Shown in pieces: positions 1 to 9,271 of a stretch of 64,000 bases of DNA. The translations under genes and the position numbers were made by a program. The stretch is from Altererythrobacter rubellus (lineage in GTDB: Bacteria; Pseudomonadota; Alphaproteobacteria; Sphingomonadales; Sphingomonadaceae): assembly GCF_030284385.1 (NCBI RefSeq), contig NZ_CP127221.1, positions 930,001 to 994,000 on the forward strand. The letters run 5' to 3'. The first letter of the stretch is position 1. Each line of letters starts with the position of its first letter. The notes beneath the pieces were generated by a model. It saw only the letters and a program-made list of their open reading frames with translations. It had not been told where the DNA came from and did not search any database.

Positions 1-1869
1 AAATTTGGCGAAGGAAATACCACTGATCAGTTCCTGGTCCGCGGGCAGATTGGCTGGGAAACCGATAGTGGTCTTAGGGGTCGCATTATTGGCGACTATT
101 CCAAGTCTGAGGGTGTTTGTTGTTCAGCAGTAGAAGTGCTGCAATCTTCAGTTGAGACCGCAGGCAATTTTGCTTTGGTTGGACTTGGTGCAAGAGGGGG
201 GATGGCCGGTCCGGACGTCGCGATCGACCCATTTGATACCAATGCCGCCCAAAGGGCGACCGACAATCAGATCGCGTCAATCAATACGCCGCATCTCAAC
301 AATACCGATCAATGGGGCATTACCGCGGAGGTTGAATATCCGCTGAGCGATGCAATCGATATGATCTACATCGGCTCATACAGAAAGTATGAATCTGCTG
401 AGAGCTATGACTCAGACTTCTCTGCCCTGGACATTTTTGATGTTGCACCGGGCGGTGGAACCGAAATCAAGACCATGACGCACGAGCTGCGTTTGCAAGG
501 CGATGCAGGTCGCCTGCAATGGATGATCGGTGGTTACTATTCTGACGAGTCTATCGATCAGGAAGTCAATTTCCGTTTGGGCGATGATTATGACGGGTTG
601 GTTGGTGCGCTATTCGGCGGCGCATTTGGGCCAGCACCGCTGCAATTGCTGACCAATAGCAACGTGTTTCCTGGACCATTGAACGTTCCAGGTGGCTACA
701 GTCCAGCTACTGTGACGGCGACAAATGCGTATTCGCAGGACAGCAAGAGCTGGTCGATCTTTACGCACAACACGTTCGAGATCACCGATGATCTAACCCT
801 TACGCTTGGCGCTCGTTGGTCGGATGAAAGCAAGGACGGCAGCTTTACGCAGCCGGCAATCAACAACCCACTCTGCCCCGCAATTCAAGGTTCGATTGGA
901 GCGGGTAACGTCCCGGCCTCATTGGCCACTACCGTATTTGTCGTTGGGTGTTTCCCGTTTGTGGCACCTGCGGTTGGATCGGATGCCAACCCATTCCCGT
1001 TGCCGCGCCTATTTAGTGGCAAATTCAAGGATGACGAACTGATCTACACCGCCAAAGTCGGGTATGATTTCGGCGATCTGAATGCATATGCCAGCTTTAC
1101 GCATGGCTATAAGGCCGGCGGGTTTAACCTGGACTCGACGGCTGCGGCTGGTGGTGCCGATCCACGCTTCAATTCAGAGGAAGTGGACGCATGGGAAATC
1201 GGCATGAAGGGCCGTTTTATGGACGGCGCCGTGACCGCGAACTTGGCATTGTTCCATCAGGAATTCTCGGACTTCCAGGTTCTCGAATTCACCGGTGCAC
1301 AGTTCCAGACGTTCAACGTTCCTACCGCCGTGTCGCAAGGGTTCGAGCTTGAAACTCAGATCCGACCAACCGATGGCCTCTCGATCAATGCCGGCCTGAC
1401 CTACGTTGATGCCGAATATCCGAGCGATTGCGCGGACTCGAGCGATGCACTGCGCGTGCAGAACCTGTGTGGGAACTCCTTGACTAACGCACCTAAGATC
1501 GTTGCGATCTTGGGGGCGACTTATGAAGGGGAGATCGGCGATAGTTTGGGGTACTTCCTGAACGGTCAAATTCGCACTGAGGGTGACCGTCGCACTACCA
1601 CGCAAGCGCGTGCGGTTCCAACTACAGCAGCACAGCTTGGCAATACTCCGCTCAGTCCGTTCGATGTTCAGGACAGCAATGTGAAGATCAACCTGCGCGC
1701 AGGGATCGGTGACATTGACGAAGCTTGGGGCATTGAGGCGTGGGTGACAAACCTCACCGATGAAGTCACCCGCGGTGTTACCTTCAACACGGTGCTTCGT
1801 GGCACCTCGCGCTCTGCCTTTACACAGCAGCCGCGGATGTATGGTGTGACGCTCCGCACGAAGTTCTAA
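1..1869 (+). CDS. TonB-dependent receptor, 5' end outside window
   Basis: The frame is open from base 1 to the TAA at 1867-1869, giving 622 residues that lack the signal peptide and part of the plug domain. What remains is the beta-barrel of an outer-membrane TonB-dependent receptor: alternating aromatic strands, phrases such as YASFTHGYKAGGFN, AWEIGMKGRF and FELETQIRPTDGL, and a terminal strand ending in TKF with the usual C-terminal Phe. These phrases are typical of the large sphingomonad receptors. The substrate cannot be read from sequence. A GTG at 136 could be mistaken for a start, but the reading frame and homology-like text continue upstream of it. A hairpin terminator follows directly. 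Confidence 0.93.
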   Translation, partial: KFGEGNTTDQFLVRGQIGWETDSGLRGRIIGDYSKSEGVCCSAVEVLQSSVETAGNFALVGLGARGGMAGPDVAIDPFDTNAAQRATDNQIASINTPHLNNTDQWGITAEVEYPLSDAIDMIYIGSYRKYESAESYDSDFSALDIFDVAPGGGTEIKTMTHELRLQGDAGRLQWMIGGYYSDESIDQEVNFRLGDDYDGLVGALFGGAFGPAPLQLLTNSNVFPGPLNVPGGYSPATVTATNAYSQDSKSWSIFTHNTFEITDDLTLTLGARWSDESKDGSFTQPAINNPLCPAIQGSIGAGNVPASLATTVFVVGCFPFVAPAVGSDANPFPLPRLFSGKFKDDELIYTAKVGYDFGDLNAYASFTHGYKAGGFNLDSTAAAGGADPRFNSEEVDAWEIGMKGRFMDGAVTANLALFHQEFSDFQVLEFTGAQFQTFNVPTAVSQGFELETQIRPTDGLSINAGLTYVDAEYPSDCADSSDALRVQNLCGNSLTNAPKIVAILGATYEGEIGDSLGYFLNGQIRTEGDRRTTTQARAVPTTAAQLGNTPLSPFDVQDSNVKINLRAGIGDIDEAWGIEAWVTNLTDEVTRGVTFNTVLRGTSRSAFTQQPRMYGVTLRTKF

Positions 1870-1893
1870 GACTTCTGCGTTCAAGCCAAAAGA

Positions 1894-1925
1894 AAAGGGC
1901 GGTGGGGAAACCCGCCGCCCTTTCG
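1894..1925. terminator. Probable bidirectional intrinsic terminator
   Basis: A 13-bp stem (left arm 1894-1906, right arm 1911-1923, one G-U pair) closes a GAAA tetraloop. It lies between the receptor on + and the acyl-CoA dehydrogenase on -, which converge here. On the minus strand the hairpin is followed by a T-rich run (complement of 1885-1896), so it probably ends both transcripts. Confidence 0.8.
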
Positions 1926-1948
1926 CTTTGTCAGAAAGAAATGGCCGA

Positions 1949-3112
1949 TCACATACTGCGCGCGATCACCATCTTCATGACTTCGTTCGAGCCACCGAAG
2001 ATCCGTGTGATGCGGCTGTCGCGGTACATCCGCGCAATCGGGTAGTCATTGATGAAGCCCGCCCCGCCATGGAACTGCAGGCATTTGTCGACCACTTCGC
2101 CTTGAAGCTCGGTGACCCAGTATTTCGCCATACACGCGGTATCAACGCTCAGCTCTTTCTTGAGGTGTTTCGCGATGCAGTCATTGACGAACACCCGCGC
2201 TGCAGTCGCGCGAGCCTTTAGATCCGCCATCACGAACTGCGTGTTCTGGAAATCCCAGATCGTTTGTCCAAAGGCTTTGCGGTTCTTTACAAAGTCCATG
2301 GTTGTCTCAAGCGCTTTCTCAATGCCGGTCATCGCGCCCATCGCAATGATCAGGCGTTCCTGCGGCAATTCACCCATCAACTGGTAGAAGCCTTTGCCTT
2401 CCACGCCGCCAAGTACGTTTTCGGCCGGAACAAACACATCATCAAAAAACAGCTCTGATGTGTCAGCCGCGTCCAGCCCGATTTTGTCGAGCTTCTTGCC
2501 GCGTTGGAAACCCTCGGCCCCTTCGGTTTCAAGCAGCATCAAGGAGATACCCTTGGCACGCTCATCGGGATCGGTCTTCGCGACGACAATGATGAAGTCG
2601 GCAGTCTGACCGTTCGAGATATAGGTCTTCGCGCCGTTGATCTTGTACCCGTTACCATCTTTCAGGGCCGTCGTAGTGATGCTCTGAAGGTCCGAACCAA
2701 CACCAGGTTCAGTCATTGCGATCGCGCTGACCAGCTCGCCAGTGACGAGTTTGGGCAAATACTTCTTCTTCTGCTCTTCAGTGCCGTGGCGCACTAGGTA
2801 TGGCAGGATGACCGTGTTATGCAGCGACGCAGCAAAGCCTTCAACACCGTGCTTTGCCTGCTGATCGATCACGACCATATCGTGGCGGAAGTCTCCGCCG
2901 TGACCGCCATACTCTTCAGGCACAGATACGCCGAGAAGCCCGGCTTCGCCTGCTTCGTTCCAGAAACCGCGTTCGACTTGACCGTTTTCGCGCCATTGCA
3001 GCACACGCTTTTCCGGCGCGTGTTGTTGGTAGAACTTGCCCACGGCGTCTGCGAAGATCGAGATTTCCTCGTCCTCCATAAATTCGGGCTGGGGAACGTT
3101 TAAGACTGACAT
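1949..3112 (-). CDS. Acyl-CoA dehydrogenase, long-chain/isovaleryl-like type
   Basis: 387 residues, the usual size for a FAD-dependent acyl-CoA dehydrogenase that makes the alpha-beta double bond in beta-oxidation. The family motifs AMTEPGVGSDLQ and GAKTYISNGQTADF (FAD and substrate binding) and the C-terminal RIFGGSNEVMK are present. The Glu used by short- and medium-chain enzymes at the C-terminal site is Gly here, while an LPQERL motif about residue 250 supplies the Glu used by long-chain and isovaleryl enzymes; that assignment is inference. The start at 3112 is chosen because AAGGGG precedes it and it follows the crotonase stop by one base. The longer frame to 3151 lacks a good ribosome site. 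Confidence 0.92.
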   Translation of the reverse strand: MSVLNVPQPEFMEDEEISIFADAVGKFYQQHAPEKRVLQWRENGQVERGFWNEAGEAGLLGVSVPEEYGGHGGDFRHDMVVIDQQAKHGVEGFAASLHNTVILPYLVRHGTEEQKKKYLPKLVTGELVSAIAMTEPGVGSDLQSITTTALKDGNGYKINGAKTYISNGQTADFIIVVAKTDPDERAKGISLMLLETEGAEGFQRGKKLDKIGLDAADTSELFFDDVFVPAENVLGGVEGKGFYQLMGELPQERLIIAMGAMTGIEKALETTMDFVKNRKAFGQTIWDFQNTQFVMADLKARATAARVFVNDCIAKHLKKELSVDTACMAKYWVTELQGEVVDKCLQFHGGAGFINDYPIARMYRDSRITRIFGGSNEVMKMVIARSM

Positions 3113-3113
3113 A

Positions 3114-3875
3114 TTATTTCCCCTTCCAGTTAGGCTTGCGCTTCTCAGCAAAGGCAGCGGCGCCTTCGCGTGCGTCCTCGCTCATGAATACCGGGCCGAG
3201 AGCCTCGCCTTGGCGCTTGTAGCGCTCATCCATTGGCCATCCGCGCGATTCCTTCATGATCTTCTTTGAGATGCGCACTGCCAGTGGGCCATTTTCGGCA
3301 ATCTTGGCAGCCAGTGCTTTCGCGCCGTCCAGTGCAGAACCATCAACGACCTGATTGATCAGGCCCAGGCTCGCCGCGCGTTCGGTGCCGATAAAGTCGC
3401 CTGTCAGAGCCAGTTCCATCGCCACGCGTTGCGGGATCTGATCGGGCAGCATCATCACGCCGCCAGCAGCCGCCACCAGCCCGCGCTTCACTTCAGGAAT
3501 GCCGAACTTTGCGTCCTTGTTGGCAACGACAAGGTCACAAGCGATCATCAGCTCTAGGCCGCCCGCGAGCGCATAGCCTTCGACAGCGGCTATCAGCGGT
3601 TTTTGCGGTGGTGCTTCGACCACGCCGCCAAACCCGCGCCCTTCAACAGTCGGGCGTTCACCGCGCAGGAAACCTTTCAGGTCCATGCCAGAGCAGAACG
3701 TACCGCCTGCACCGGTCAGGATGCCGACTCGCAGCGAGTCATCAGAATCGAGCCGGTCCATCGCGGCCGCAATTCCTTCGGCTGCGGCCTTTGTCATGGC
3801 ATTTTTGGCTTCTGGACGGTTGATCGTGACGATCAGGACACCGTCTTCTTCCTGCGTCAGAACTTCTTCGCTCAT
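3114..3875 (-). CDS. Enoyl-CoA hydratase/isomerase (crotonase family)
   Basis: 253 residues. The crotonase fold is clear: the oxyanion-hole segments around FCSGMDLKG and GYALAGGLELMIACD are present, and both acid positions of classical enoyl-CoA hydratases appear to be kept (Glu in GGLE and in FGIPE), so hydration of an enoyl-CoA is plausible. Start 3875 has AGGAGA six bases upstream; the longer frame to 3893 would add MIGERL and lose that spacing. It is the first gene of a two-gene unit with the acyl-CoA dehydrogenase and is divergent from the thiolase at 3991. The substrate is not determined. Confidence 0.92.
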   Translation of the reverse strand: MSEEVLTQEEDGVLIVTINRPEAKNAMTKAAAEGIAAAMDRLDSDDSLRVGILTGAGGTFCSGMDLKGFLRGERPTVEGRGFGGVVEAPPQKPLIAAVEGYALAGGLELMIACDLVVANKDAKFGIPEVKRGLVAAAGGVMMLPDQIPQRVAMELALTGDFIGTERAASLGLINQVVDGSALDGAKALAAKIAENGPLAVRISKKIMKESRGWPMDERYKRQGEALGPVFMSEDAREGAAAFAEKRKPNWKGK

Positions 3876-3942
3876 CAAGCGCTCTCCTATCACTTTTTGG
3901 CATTTCAGAATGCAACTGAAATCTTGTGTGAGTGGTGCAGGG

Positions 3943-3962
3943 GGTTTACGGAAACGTCAACC
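3943..3962. promoter_or_regulatory. 20-bp palindrome in the crotonase/thiolase divergent spacer
   Basis: The arms GGTTTACG and CGTCAACC match at seven of eight positions around a GAAA centre. It lies 29 bp before the thiolase start and 68 bp from the crotonase start, a position suited to one repressor controlling both directions. The protein that binds is not in the window as far as I can tell. Confidence 0.4.
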
Positions 3963-3990
3963 GCATTTTCGATAAGCGAGAGGATTCCCC

Positions 3991-5259
3991 ATGGGCGAAG
4001 CATATATCATCGACGCAGTCCGCACCCCGCGCGGCATTGGCAAGCAAGGCAAGGGCGCGCTGGCAGCTGAACATCCGCAGCATCTGGCAGCGACCGTTTT
4101 GAAAGCAATTGCCGAGCGCAATCACCTCGACACTTCGACCGTAGATGATGTGATCTGGTCTGTTTCGACCCAAGACGGGATGCAAGCTGGAGACATGGGC
4201 CGCATGGCGGCGCTTGATGCAGGCTATGACATCACTTCCAGCGGGACCACGCTTGATCGCTTCTGTGGGGGCGGGATTACTTCGGTGAACCTCGCAGCTG
4301 CGCAGGTTATGAGCGGTATGGAAGACTGCATCGTTGCCGGCGGTACGGAAATGATGAGCCTGACGGCACAAATGTCCAAGGAGAAGATGCAGGCCGGGAT
4401 CAAGCCGCCAATGATGGGCAGCTATAACGAACGGCTTCAGCGCGTTCACCCGCAAAGCCATCAGGGCATTTGCGGTGATGCCATCGCCAGCATGGAAGGT
4501 TTCACCCGCGAAGAGCTGGACGAAGTTGGTTATCGTAGTCAGCAACGCGCAGCCGCAGCAATTGAAGAGGGGCGTTTCGCGAAGTCAGTGATCCCGGTGG
4601 TGGACGATGACGGGAATGTTATTCTCGACCATGACGAATATCCGCGTCCCCAAACAACGCTGGAAGGGCTGGCACAGCTGGAGCCTGCCTTCACCAAGAT
4701 CGCTGATGTGCCGCTGGATGCCAATGGTACCACTTTTCGCGGACTGGTAAACCAGAAGTATCCCGATCTTGAGATTCAGAATTTCCACCATGCGGGCAAT
4801 AGCTCAGGCGTGGTTGATGGCGCGGCAGCTGTGCTGGTCACCAGCAAGGAATACGCGCAGAAGAACGGTCTCAAACCGCGCGCACGGATCGTTGCGACCG
4901 CGAATATGGGCGATGATCCTACGCTGATGCTCAACGCGCCTGTGCCAGCGGCCAAGAAGGTTCTCGAAAAGGCCGGAATGACGAAGGACGACATTGATCT
5001 TTACGAGATCAACGAGGCTTTCGCCGTGGTCGCCGCCAAGTTCGTGCGCGATCTTGATCTCGATTGGGACAAGGTCAACGTCAATGGAGGCTCCATCGCA
5101 TTGGGTCACCCGATCGGGGCAACCGGCTCGATCTTGATCGGCACGATCGTTGACGAACTGGAGCGTCAGGACAAGCGCTATGGCCTAGTCACCATGTGCG
5201 CTGCGGGCGGAATGGCTCCCGCCATCATCGTGGAGCGCGTAGACGACTTCGTCGACTGA
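3991..5259 (+). CDS. Acetyl-CoA C-acyltransferase (thiolase)
   Basis: 422 residues, a full-length thiolase that cleaves 3-ketoacyl-CoA with CoA or condenses two acetyl-CoA. The nucleophilic Cys is in RFCGGG (about C92), the catalytic His in ALGHPIGATG (about H373), and the second Cys in MCAAGGMAPA (about C403). The start ATG follows GAGAGGA. It is divergent from the acyl-CoA dehydrogenase/crotonase pair and followed 10 bp later by a thiolase-like protein, so the four probably form one acyl-CoA degradation route. The chain length or ring origin of the substrate is unknown. Confidence 0.94.
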   Translation: MGEAYIIDAVRTPRGIGKQGKGALAAEHPQHLAATVLKAIAERNHLDTSTVDDVIWSVSTQDGMQAGDMGRMAALDAGYDITSSGTTLDRFCGGGITSVNLAAAQVMSGMEDCIVAGGTEMMSLTAQMSKEKMQAGIKPPMMGSYNERLQRVHPQSHQGICGDAIASMEGFTREELDEVGYRSQQRAAAAIEEGRFAKSVIPVVDDDGNVILDHDEYPRPQTTLEGLAQLEPAFTKIADVPLDANGTTFRGLVNQKYPDLEIQNFHHAGNSSGVVDGAAAVLVTSKEYAQKNGLKPRARIVATANMGDDPTLMLNAPVPAAKKVLEKAGMTKDDIDLYEINEAFAVVAAKFVRDLDLDWDKVNVNGGSIALGHPIGATGSILIGTIVDELERQDKRYGLVTMCAAGGMAPAIIVERVDDFVD

Positions 5260-5269
5260 GTCTCACGCT

Positions 5270-6796
5270 ATGATCGCTGACAACACGCCTATCATCATCG
5301 GGGTAGGACAAGCTTCGGAGCGCGTTGGCGAGCCGAACTATGAGGCTCTGTCCTACATGGATTTGGGCGGCCGAGCACTTGCAGCAGCCATTGGCAATGC
5401 GGGCGCAACTGGCGATCTGGCGAGTGAGATTGATACGCTGGCCGCGATCCGGGCGTTTGAAATGTCGCGTCCCGGTAAAGAGCCGCCCTTTGGCGGGCCA
5501 GACAATATTCCGGGTGCGTTGGCGAAGCGTGTGAATGCCCAGCCTGCGCGCTTAATCCTGTCCCCGACAGGTGGTCAGACGAACCAGCAGTATGTCGGTG
5601 AATTTGCAACCGACATTGCGGCGGGTGACAGCCAGTGCGCAGTCATTGTCGGTTCGGAAGTGATTTCAACGGCGTTGGCGCTCGCTGCCAAGGGCGAGAA
5701 GCCCGACTGGTCGGAACAAATCGGCGGCGAGTTCGAAGATCGCGGCTTTGGCTTGGACGGTATGATGGAGATGCAGCTTTTCGCGCATGGCGCGACCGGG
5801 GCGATCCCGCTTTATGCCATCGCCGAAAATGCGCGGCGCGCCAAACTGGGCAAGAGCCTGAATGAATATCGTCACGACATTGGCGAACTGTTCGAGCCTT
5901 TCACCAAAGTTGCAGCGGCCAACCCGCATTCTGCCGCGCCCGTTGAACGCAGTGCTGAAGAGCTTGCGACAGTTACCGATCGCAACCGCATCGTGGCAGA
6001 GCCATACACACGAATGACCGTCGCGCGCGATCAGGTAAACCAGGCCGCGGCGATCATCATCGCAAGTGCCGGCCTCGCTCGAAAGCTTGGTGTGCCGGAA
6101 GAGAGGTGGGTACACATTCACTCTGTCACTGCCGCTACTGAACTGATGCTATCTGCGCGGCCCGATCTGTCCGCAAACCCAGCCTCAATTGCTTCGGTCG
6201 AAGCTGCACTGGATCGGTCGGGCAAAGGCATAGACGACATGCAATTCCTGGATTTCTATTCCTGCTTTGCAATTCCAGTGTTCAATCAATGCGATCACTT
6301 TGGATTGGCCGTGGATGACCCTCGCGGATTGACGTTGACAGGCGGCCTGCCGTTCTTCGGCGGGGCAGGGAACAATTATTCCGCGCATGCAATCTGCGAA
6401 GCGGTGGAGCGGGTGCGCGGCAATCGTGGCTCATATGCTCTGGTTGGAGCCAATGGCGGCTGGATGAGCAAATACGCCACGGGCATTTACTCGACTGAAC
6501 CTGCCGACTGGTCTGCGAACGATCGGTTTGAGAAACTGCCGATGGCGGACAATGGCGTGCCGTGCAGCGACGCGCCATTCGATAGCGCCACGGTTGAGAG
6601 CTACACTATAAACTACAGCAAGACCGGCAGCGACGCCGTGTTCATCGGGCGCAATTCTGCGGGTGTGCGCGTATGCGGCAACGCCGACCTTGCCGACGAA
6701 GCTACTCGCATAGCATTCGAAGGCGGTGAACCTTTTGGTGCAAAGCTGACCGTCACACAGGACGAACGCGGGCGTAATATGGGCAAGCTTGCCTAA
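5270..6796 (+). CDS. Thiolase-like protein with C-terminal extra domain (TLP1-type)
   Basis: 508 residues, about 100 longer than an ordinary thiolase. The N-terminal IIIGVGQASER and the SCP2-thiolase-like body are followed by a C-terminal beta-rich segment (about residues 415-508) like the additional domain of type 1 thiolase-like proteins. I find no clear CxGG nucleophile motif; the FYSCFAIPVFNQC segment is at the region where related proteins carry a Cys, so catalysis is uncertain. It sits 10 bp after the thiolase and overlaps the convergent carboxymuconolactone decarboxylase family gene by 4 bases. Confidence 0.82.
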   Translation: MIADNTPIIIGVGQASERVGEPNYEALSYMDLGGRALAAAIGNAGATGDLASEIDTLAAIRAFEMSRPGKEPPFGGPDNIPGALAKRVNAQPARLILSPTGGQTNQQYVGEFATDIAAGDSQCAVIVGSEVISTALALAAKGEKPDWSEQIGGEFEDRGFGLDGMMEMQLFAHGATGAIPLYAIAENARRAKLGKSLNEYRHDIGELFEPFTKVAAANPHSAAPVERSAEELATVTDRNRIVAEPYTRMTVARDQVNQAAAIIIASAGLARKLGVPEERWVHIHSVTAATELMLSARPDLSANPASIASVEAALDRSGKGIDDMQFLDFYSCFAIPVFNQCDHFGLAVDDPRGLTLTGGLPFFGGAGNNYSAHAICEAVERVRGNRGSYALVGANGGWMSKYATGIYSTEPADWSANDRFEKLPMADNGVPCSDAPFDSATVESYTINYSKTGSDAVFIGRNSAGVRVCGNADLADEATRIAFEGGEPFGAKLTVTQDERGRNMGKLA

Positions 6797-7437
6797 TCGT
6801 TCTTGCGTTCACCCCCGAGGAAATCGAGCGCGTCAAAGCCTTCAGGCGCAGGAACTTCCGTGACCGGATCTTCCCGATCATCGAATTCGGTGCGTAAGGC
6901 CCGGCTCATGATCGCATGCATGTGATACATCGCGGTGGTGTACGTCAGCTCGAGGATTTCCTCGTCTGAGAACTGCTCTTTCAATTCAACGAATAACGCG
7001 TCGGGCACGCGGCCTTGATGTGTGACAAGCCTGTCTGCATAGGCCAGTACGAGGCGTTCTTTCGCATCAAAGTACGGCGCCGTTTGCCACACCGGGATCG
7101 CTTCAATTTTGGCGTCGGGATAGGCGAGCCCGCGCAGGCTCTTGCAGTGCTGAGAGAATACGAACTGGCTGCCCGTGGCCCATCCGGCCCAAGTCTGGCC
7201 CAGCTCGCGCAATACCGGATCCAGCTTGCGCGAAGGATCGCGATAATAGGCAAAGCCTTGCGCGGCGTGCTTCAATGTTGCGGGCGAATTGGCAAAGATA
7301 GTCCACCAATCGCCCGGCGTGCCGGTTGGCGTACCTGGCTCTGCGACTGGATCGCGATCTCCGAACAACAGCTTATATAGCGGTAATGCGACCTTTTCGT
7401 CAGCTTCCGCCTTGGGAACCTCTCTCAATCGGGGCAT
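6793..7437 (-). CDS. Carboxymuconolactone decarboxylase (CMD/AhpD) family protein
   Basis: 214 residues, all-helical by composition, with the family layout in the middle: SQFVFSQHCKSLRGLAYPDAKI and later KERLVLAYADRLVTHQG and LTYTTAMYHMHAIMSRA. Members are either true decarboxylases or AhpD-like thiol-peroxide enzymes; only a single Cys is visible, so a CxxC redox role is unlikely. It follows the VOC gene by 3 bases and is probably cotranscribed with it. A role in ring or side-chain catabolism together with the adjacent thiolases is inference. Confidence 0.8.
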   Translation of the reverse strand: MPRLREVPKAEADEKVALPLYKLLFGDRDPVAEPGTPTGTPGDWWTIFANSPATLKHAAQGFAYYRDPSRKLDPVLRELGQTWAGWATGSQFVFSQHCKSLRGLAYPDAKIEAIPVWQTAPYFDAKERLVLAYADRLVTHQGRVPDALFVELKEQFSDEEILELTYTTAMYHMHAIMSRALRTEFDDREDPVTEVPAPEGFDALDFLGGERKND

Positions 7438-7440
7438 GGC

Positions 7441-7974
7441 TCAGGCCTCCACTCTATCGGCCGCTGTCGCGGGTTCATGTGCGACATCTTCGGGCCCGAA
7501 GCTTTTTGTCGTGGCGGCAAACTCCAGCATGATGCTATTGGGGTCAGTAAAATAGACGGAGCGGACGAACACGCCTTCGTGTTTTTCGCGCGCGACGCCC
7601 ATCGGGCTGTCGTCATGGTTTACGACAGCATGGGTATGAGGGACACCGGCTTGCTCAAGTCGGTCGAGCGCTGTTTCAAGCTCATCTTCGTCCATGTCGA
7701 ATGCTAAGTGGTTCATGGATCCGACGGCGGTCTTCGCGTCGCCAGGAAAGCTTTTGACTGAGGCGATGCCGGGGGCAGCGGGCGGAGCATCTGCCCACCA
7801 GAAGAAAGCGACACTCGCACCGCCGCCGCAGTCGAAGAAGAAGTGCTGTCCACCGCCCGGCAGTTCAACCGTCTTGAACAGCGGCATATTGAGCACTTCG
7901 GTGTAGAAACGAACCGTTTCCTTCATGTCGCGGCACACCAGTGCGATATGGTTGATACCTTTGGTCTTGATCAT
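7441..7974 (-). CDS. VOC-superfamily (glyoxalase/extradiol dioxygenase fold) protein
   Basis: 177 residues from the ATG at 7974, which has GGAGAAGG upstream; the longer frame to 8022 is not supported. Likely metal ligands of the vicinal-oxygen-chelate fold are His in INHIALV, His in MNHLAFDM and Glu in SIMLEFAA. The length suits a single two-module VOC unit such as a lactoylglutathione lyase-like enzyme or small dioxygenase; which one cannot be told. It is divergent from hppD across a spacer of 172 bp holding the hppD promoter. Confidence 0.83.
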   Translation of the reverse strand: MIKTKGINHIALVCRDMKETVRFYTEVLNMPLFKTVELPGGGQHFFFDCGGGASVAFFWWADAPPAAPGIASVKSFPGDAKTAVGSMNHLAFDMDEDELETALDRLEQAGVPHTHAVVNHDDSPMGVAREKHEGVFVRSVYFTDPNSIMLEFAATTKSFGPEDVAHEPATAADRVEA

Positions 7975-8076
7975 CTCGCCTTCTCCCGCCACCTTCGTGC
8001 ACGCATCGCTGCACGCTGGCAAATAGGCAGATCAGATAGGTGGGGCGGCGTGCCGCCTGCCAGTCTCACCGCCGCT

Positions 8077-8105
8077 TTGACAAAATGACGGGCTTCGCGT
8101 ATTTA
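8077..8105 (+). promoter_or_regulatory. Sigma-70-type promoter of hppD
   Basis: A perfect -35 TTGACA at 8077-8082 is separated by 17 bp from TATTTA at 8100-8105. The -10 is a weak match, as is common in alphaproteobacteria. The predicted start of transcription falls inside the adjacent palindrome. Confidence 0.55.
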
Positions 8106-8121
8106 GTTACAAAAGAAACTA
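8104..8121. promoter_or_regulatory. 18-bp operator-like palindrome at hppD
   Basis: TAGTTAC at 8104-8110 and GAAACTA at 8115-8121 flank a 4-bp centre; six of seven arm positions pair. It overlaps the -10 and predicted +1 of hppD, the classic position for a repressor. The same arms with a different centre occur at gcdH (21284-21301), which argues against chance. A MarR-type dimer is a reasonable guess for such a site. Confidence 0.6.
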
Positions 8122-8146
8122 TATTGATTCTCACTGGACTAAGCTC

Positions 8147-9271
8147 ATGAACACGCACGAAACCCTTCACTCTGGCGACCTCTTCGAAAATCCCGCTGGC
8201 CTTGATGGATTTGAATTCGTTGAATTCTGCGCGCCCGAGAAGGGGCAGCTTGAAACGGTTTTTGAAGCAATGGGGTTCACTCATGTGGCTTCGCACCGTT
8301 CCAAGGACGTGCATCTGTGGCGTCAAGGCGGCATCAATTTGATCGCCAACTACGAGCCGCGCAGCGCGGCATGGTATTTCGCGCGCGAGCATGGACCGTC
8401 GGCATGCGGCATGGCGTTTCGTGTGCGCAACGCTGCCGCGGCCTGGGACCATCTGATGGAGCTGGGCGCAGAGCCGGTCGCAGTTGAAACGGGACCAATG
8501 GAACTTGCGATCCCTGCAATCCGCGGCATCGGCGGCGCGATCCTATATCTGGTTGATCGTTACGAAGACGAGAATGGAGAGGGTCTGTCGATCTATGACA
8601 TCGATTTCGAATATTTGCCCGGCGTTGAAAAACACCCTGAAGGCGCAGGCTTCAAGCTGATCGATCACCTGACGCACAACGTCTACACCGGCCGGATGAA
8701 GTACTGGGCCGACTATTACGAGAGCCTGTTCAATTTTCGCGAAATCCGCTTCTTCGACATTAAAGGCGAGTATACCGGCCTGACGTCCAAGGCGCTGACC
8801 GCGCCTGACGGCAAGATCCGCATCCCGCTCAATGAAGAGGGCGAGGGCGGCAAGGGCCAGATCGAGGAATTCCTGCGCGAATTCAATGGTGAAGGCATCC
8901 AGCATATCGCGCTGATCTGCGACGATCTCGTCACCTGCTGGGACCGGCTGCAGAAGCTTGGCGTCCCGTTCATGACCGCCCCGCCCGCAACCTATTACGC
9001 CATGCTCGACGAGCGCCTGCCCGGCCATGGCGAGGATGCCGAGGCACTGCAGATGCGCGGCATCCTGCTTGACGGCACCACAGAAGGCGGCCAGCCCCGC
9101 CTTCTACTGCAGATTTTCGCGCAGGCGCAGGTCGGGCCGGTGTTCTTCGAATTCATCCAGCGCAAGGGCGACGAAGGCTTCGGAGAAGGCAATTTCAAGG
9201 CGCTGTTCGAAAGCATGGAGCGCGACCAGATCGAACGCGGCGCACTCAAGGTCGAGGAGCCCGCAGAATGA
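8147..9271 (+). CDS. hppD: 4-hydroxyphenylpyruvate dioxygenase
   Basis: 374 residues, the normal bacterial length. It converts 4-hydroxyphenylpyruvate to homogentisate in tyrosine breakdown. The C-terminal half is diagnostic: Fe(II) ligands are His about 174 in IDHLTHNVY, His about 253 in GIQHIAL and Glu about 335 in FFEFIQRKG, with [16 protein letters not shown] and RGILLDG in between. It overlaps the next VOC gene by 4 bases (ATGA), so the two are translated together. MaiA and Fah lie at 18263-19914, about 9 kb away; homogentisate dioxygenase is not in the window. Confidence 0.97.
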   Translation: MNTHETLHSGDLFENPAGLDGFEFVEFCAPEKGQLETVFEAMGFTHVASHRSKDVHLWRQGGINLIANYEPRSAAWYFAREHGPSACGMAFRVRNAAAAWDHLMELGAEPVAVETGPMELAIPAIRGIGGAILYLVDRYEDENGEGLSIYDIDFEYLPGVEKHPEGAGFKLIDHLTHNVYTGRMKYWADYYESLFNFREIRFFDIKGEYTGLTSKALTAPDGKIRIPLNEEGEGGKGQIEEFLREFNGEGIQHIALICDDLVTCWDRLQKLGVPFMTAPPATYYAMLDERLPGHGEDAEALQMRGILLDGTTEGGQPRLLLQIFAQAQVGPVFFEFIQRKGDEGFGEGNFKALFESMERDQIERGALKVEEPAE

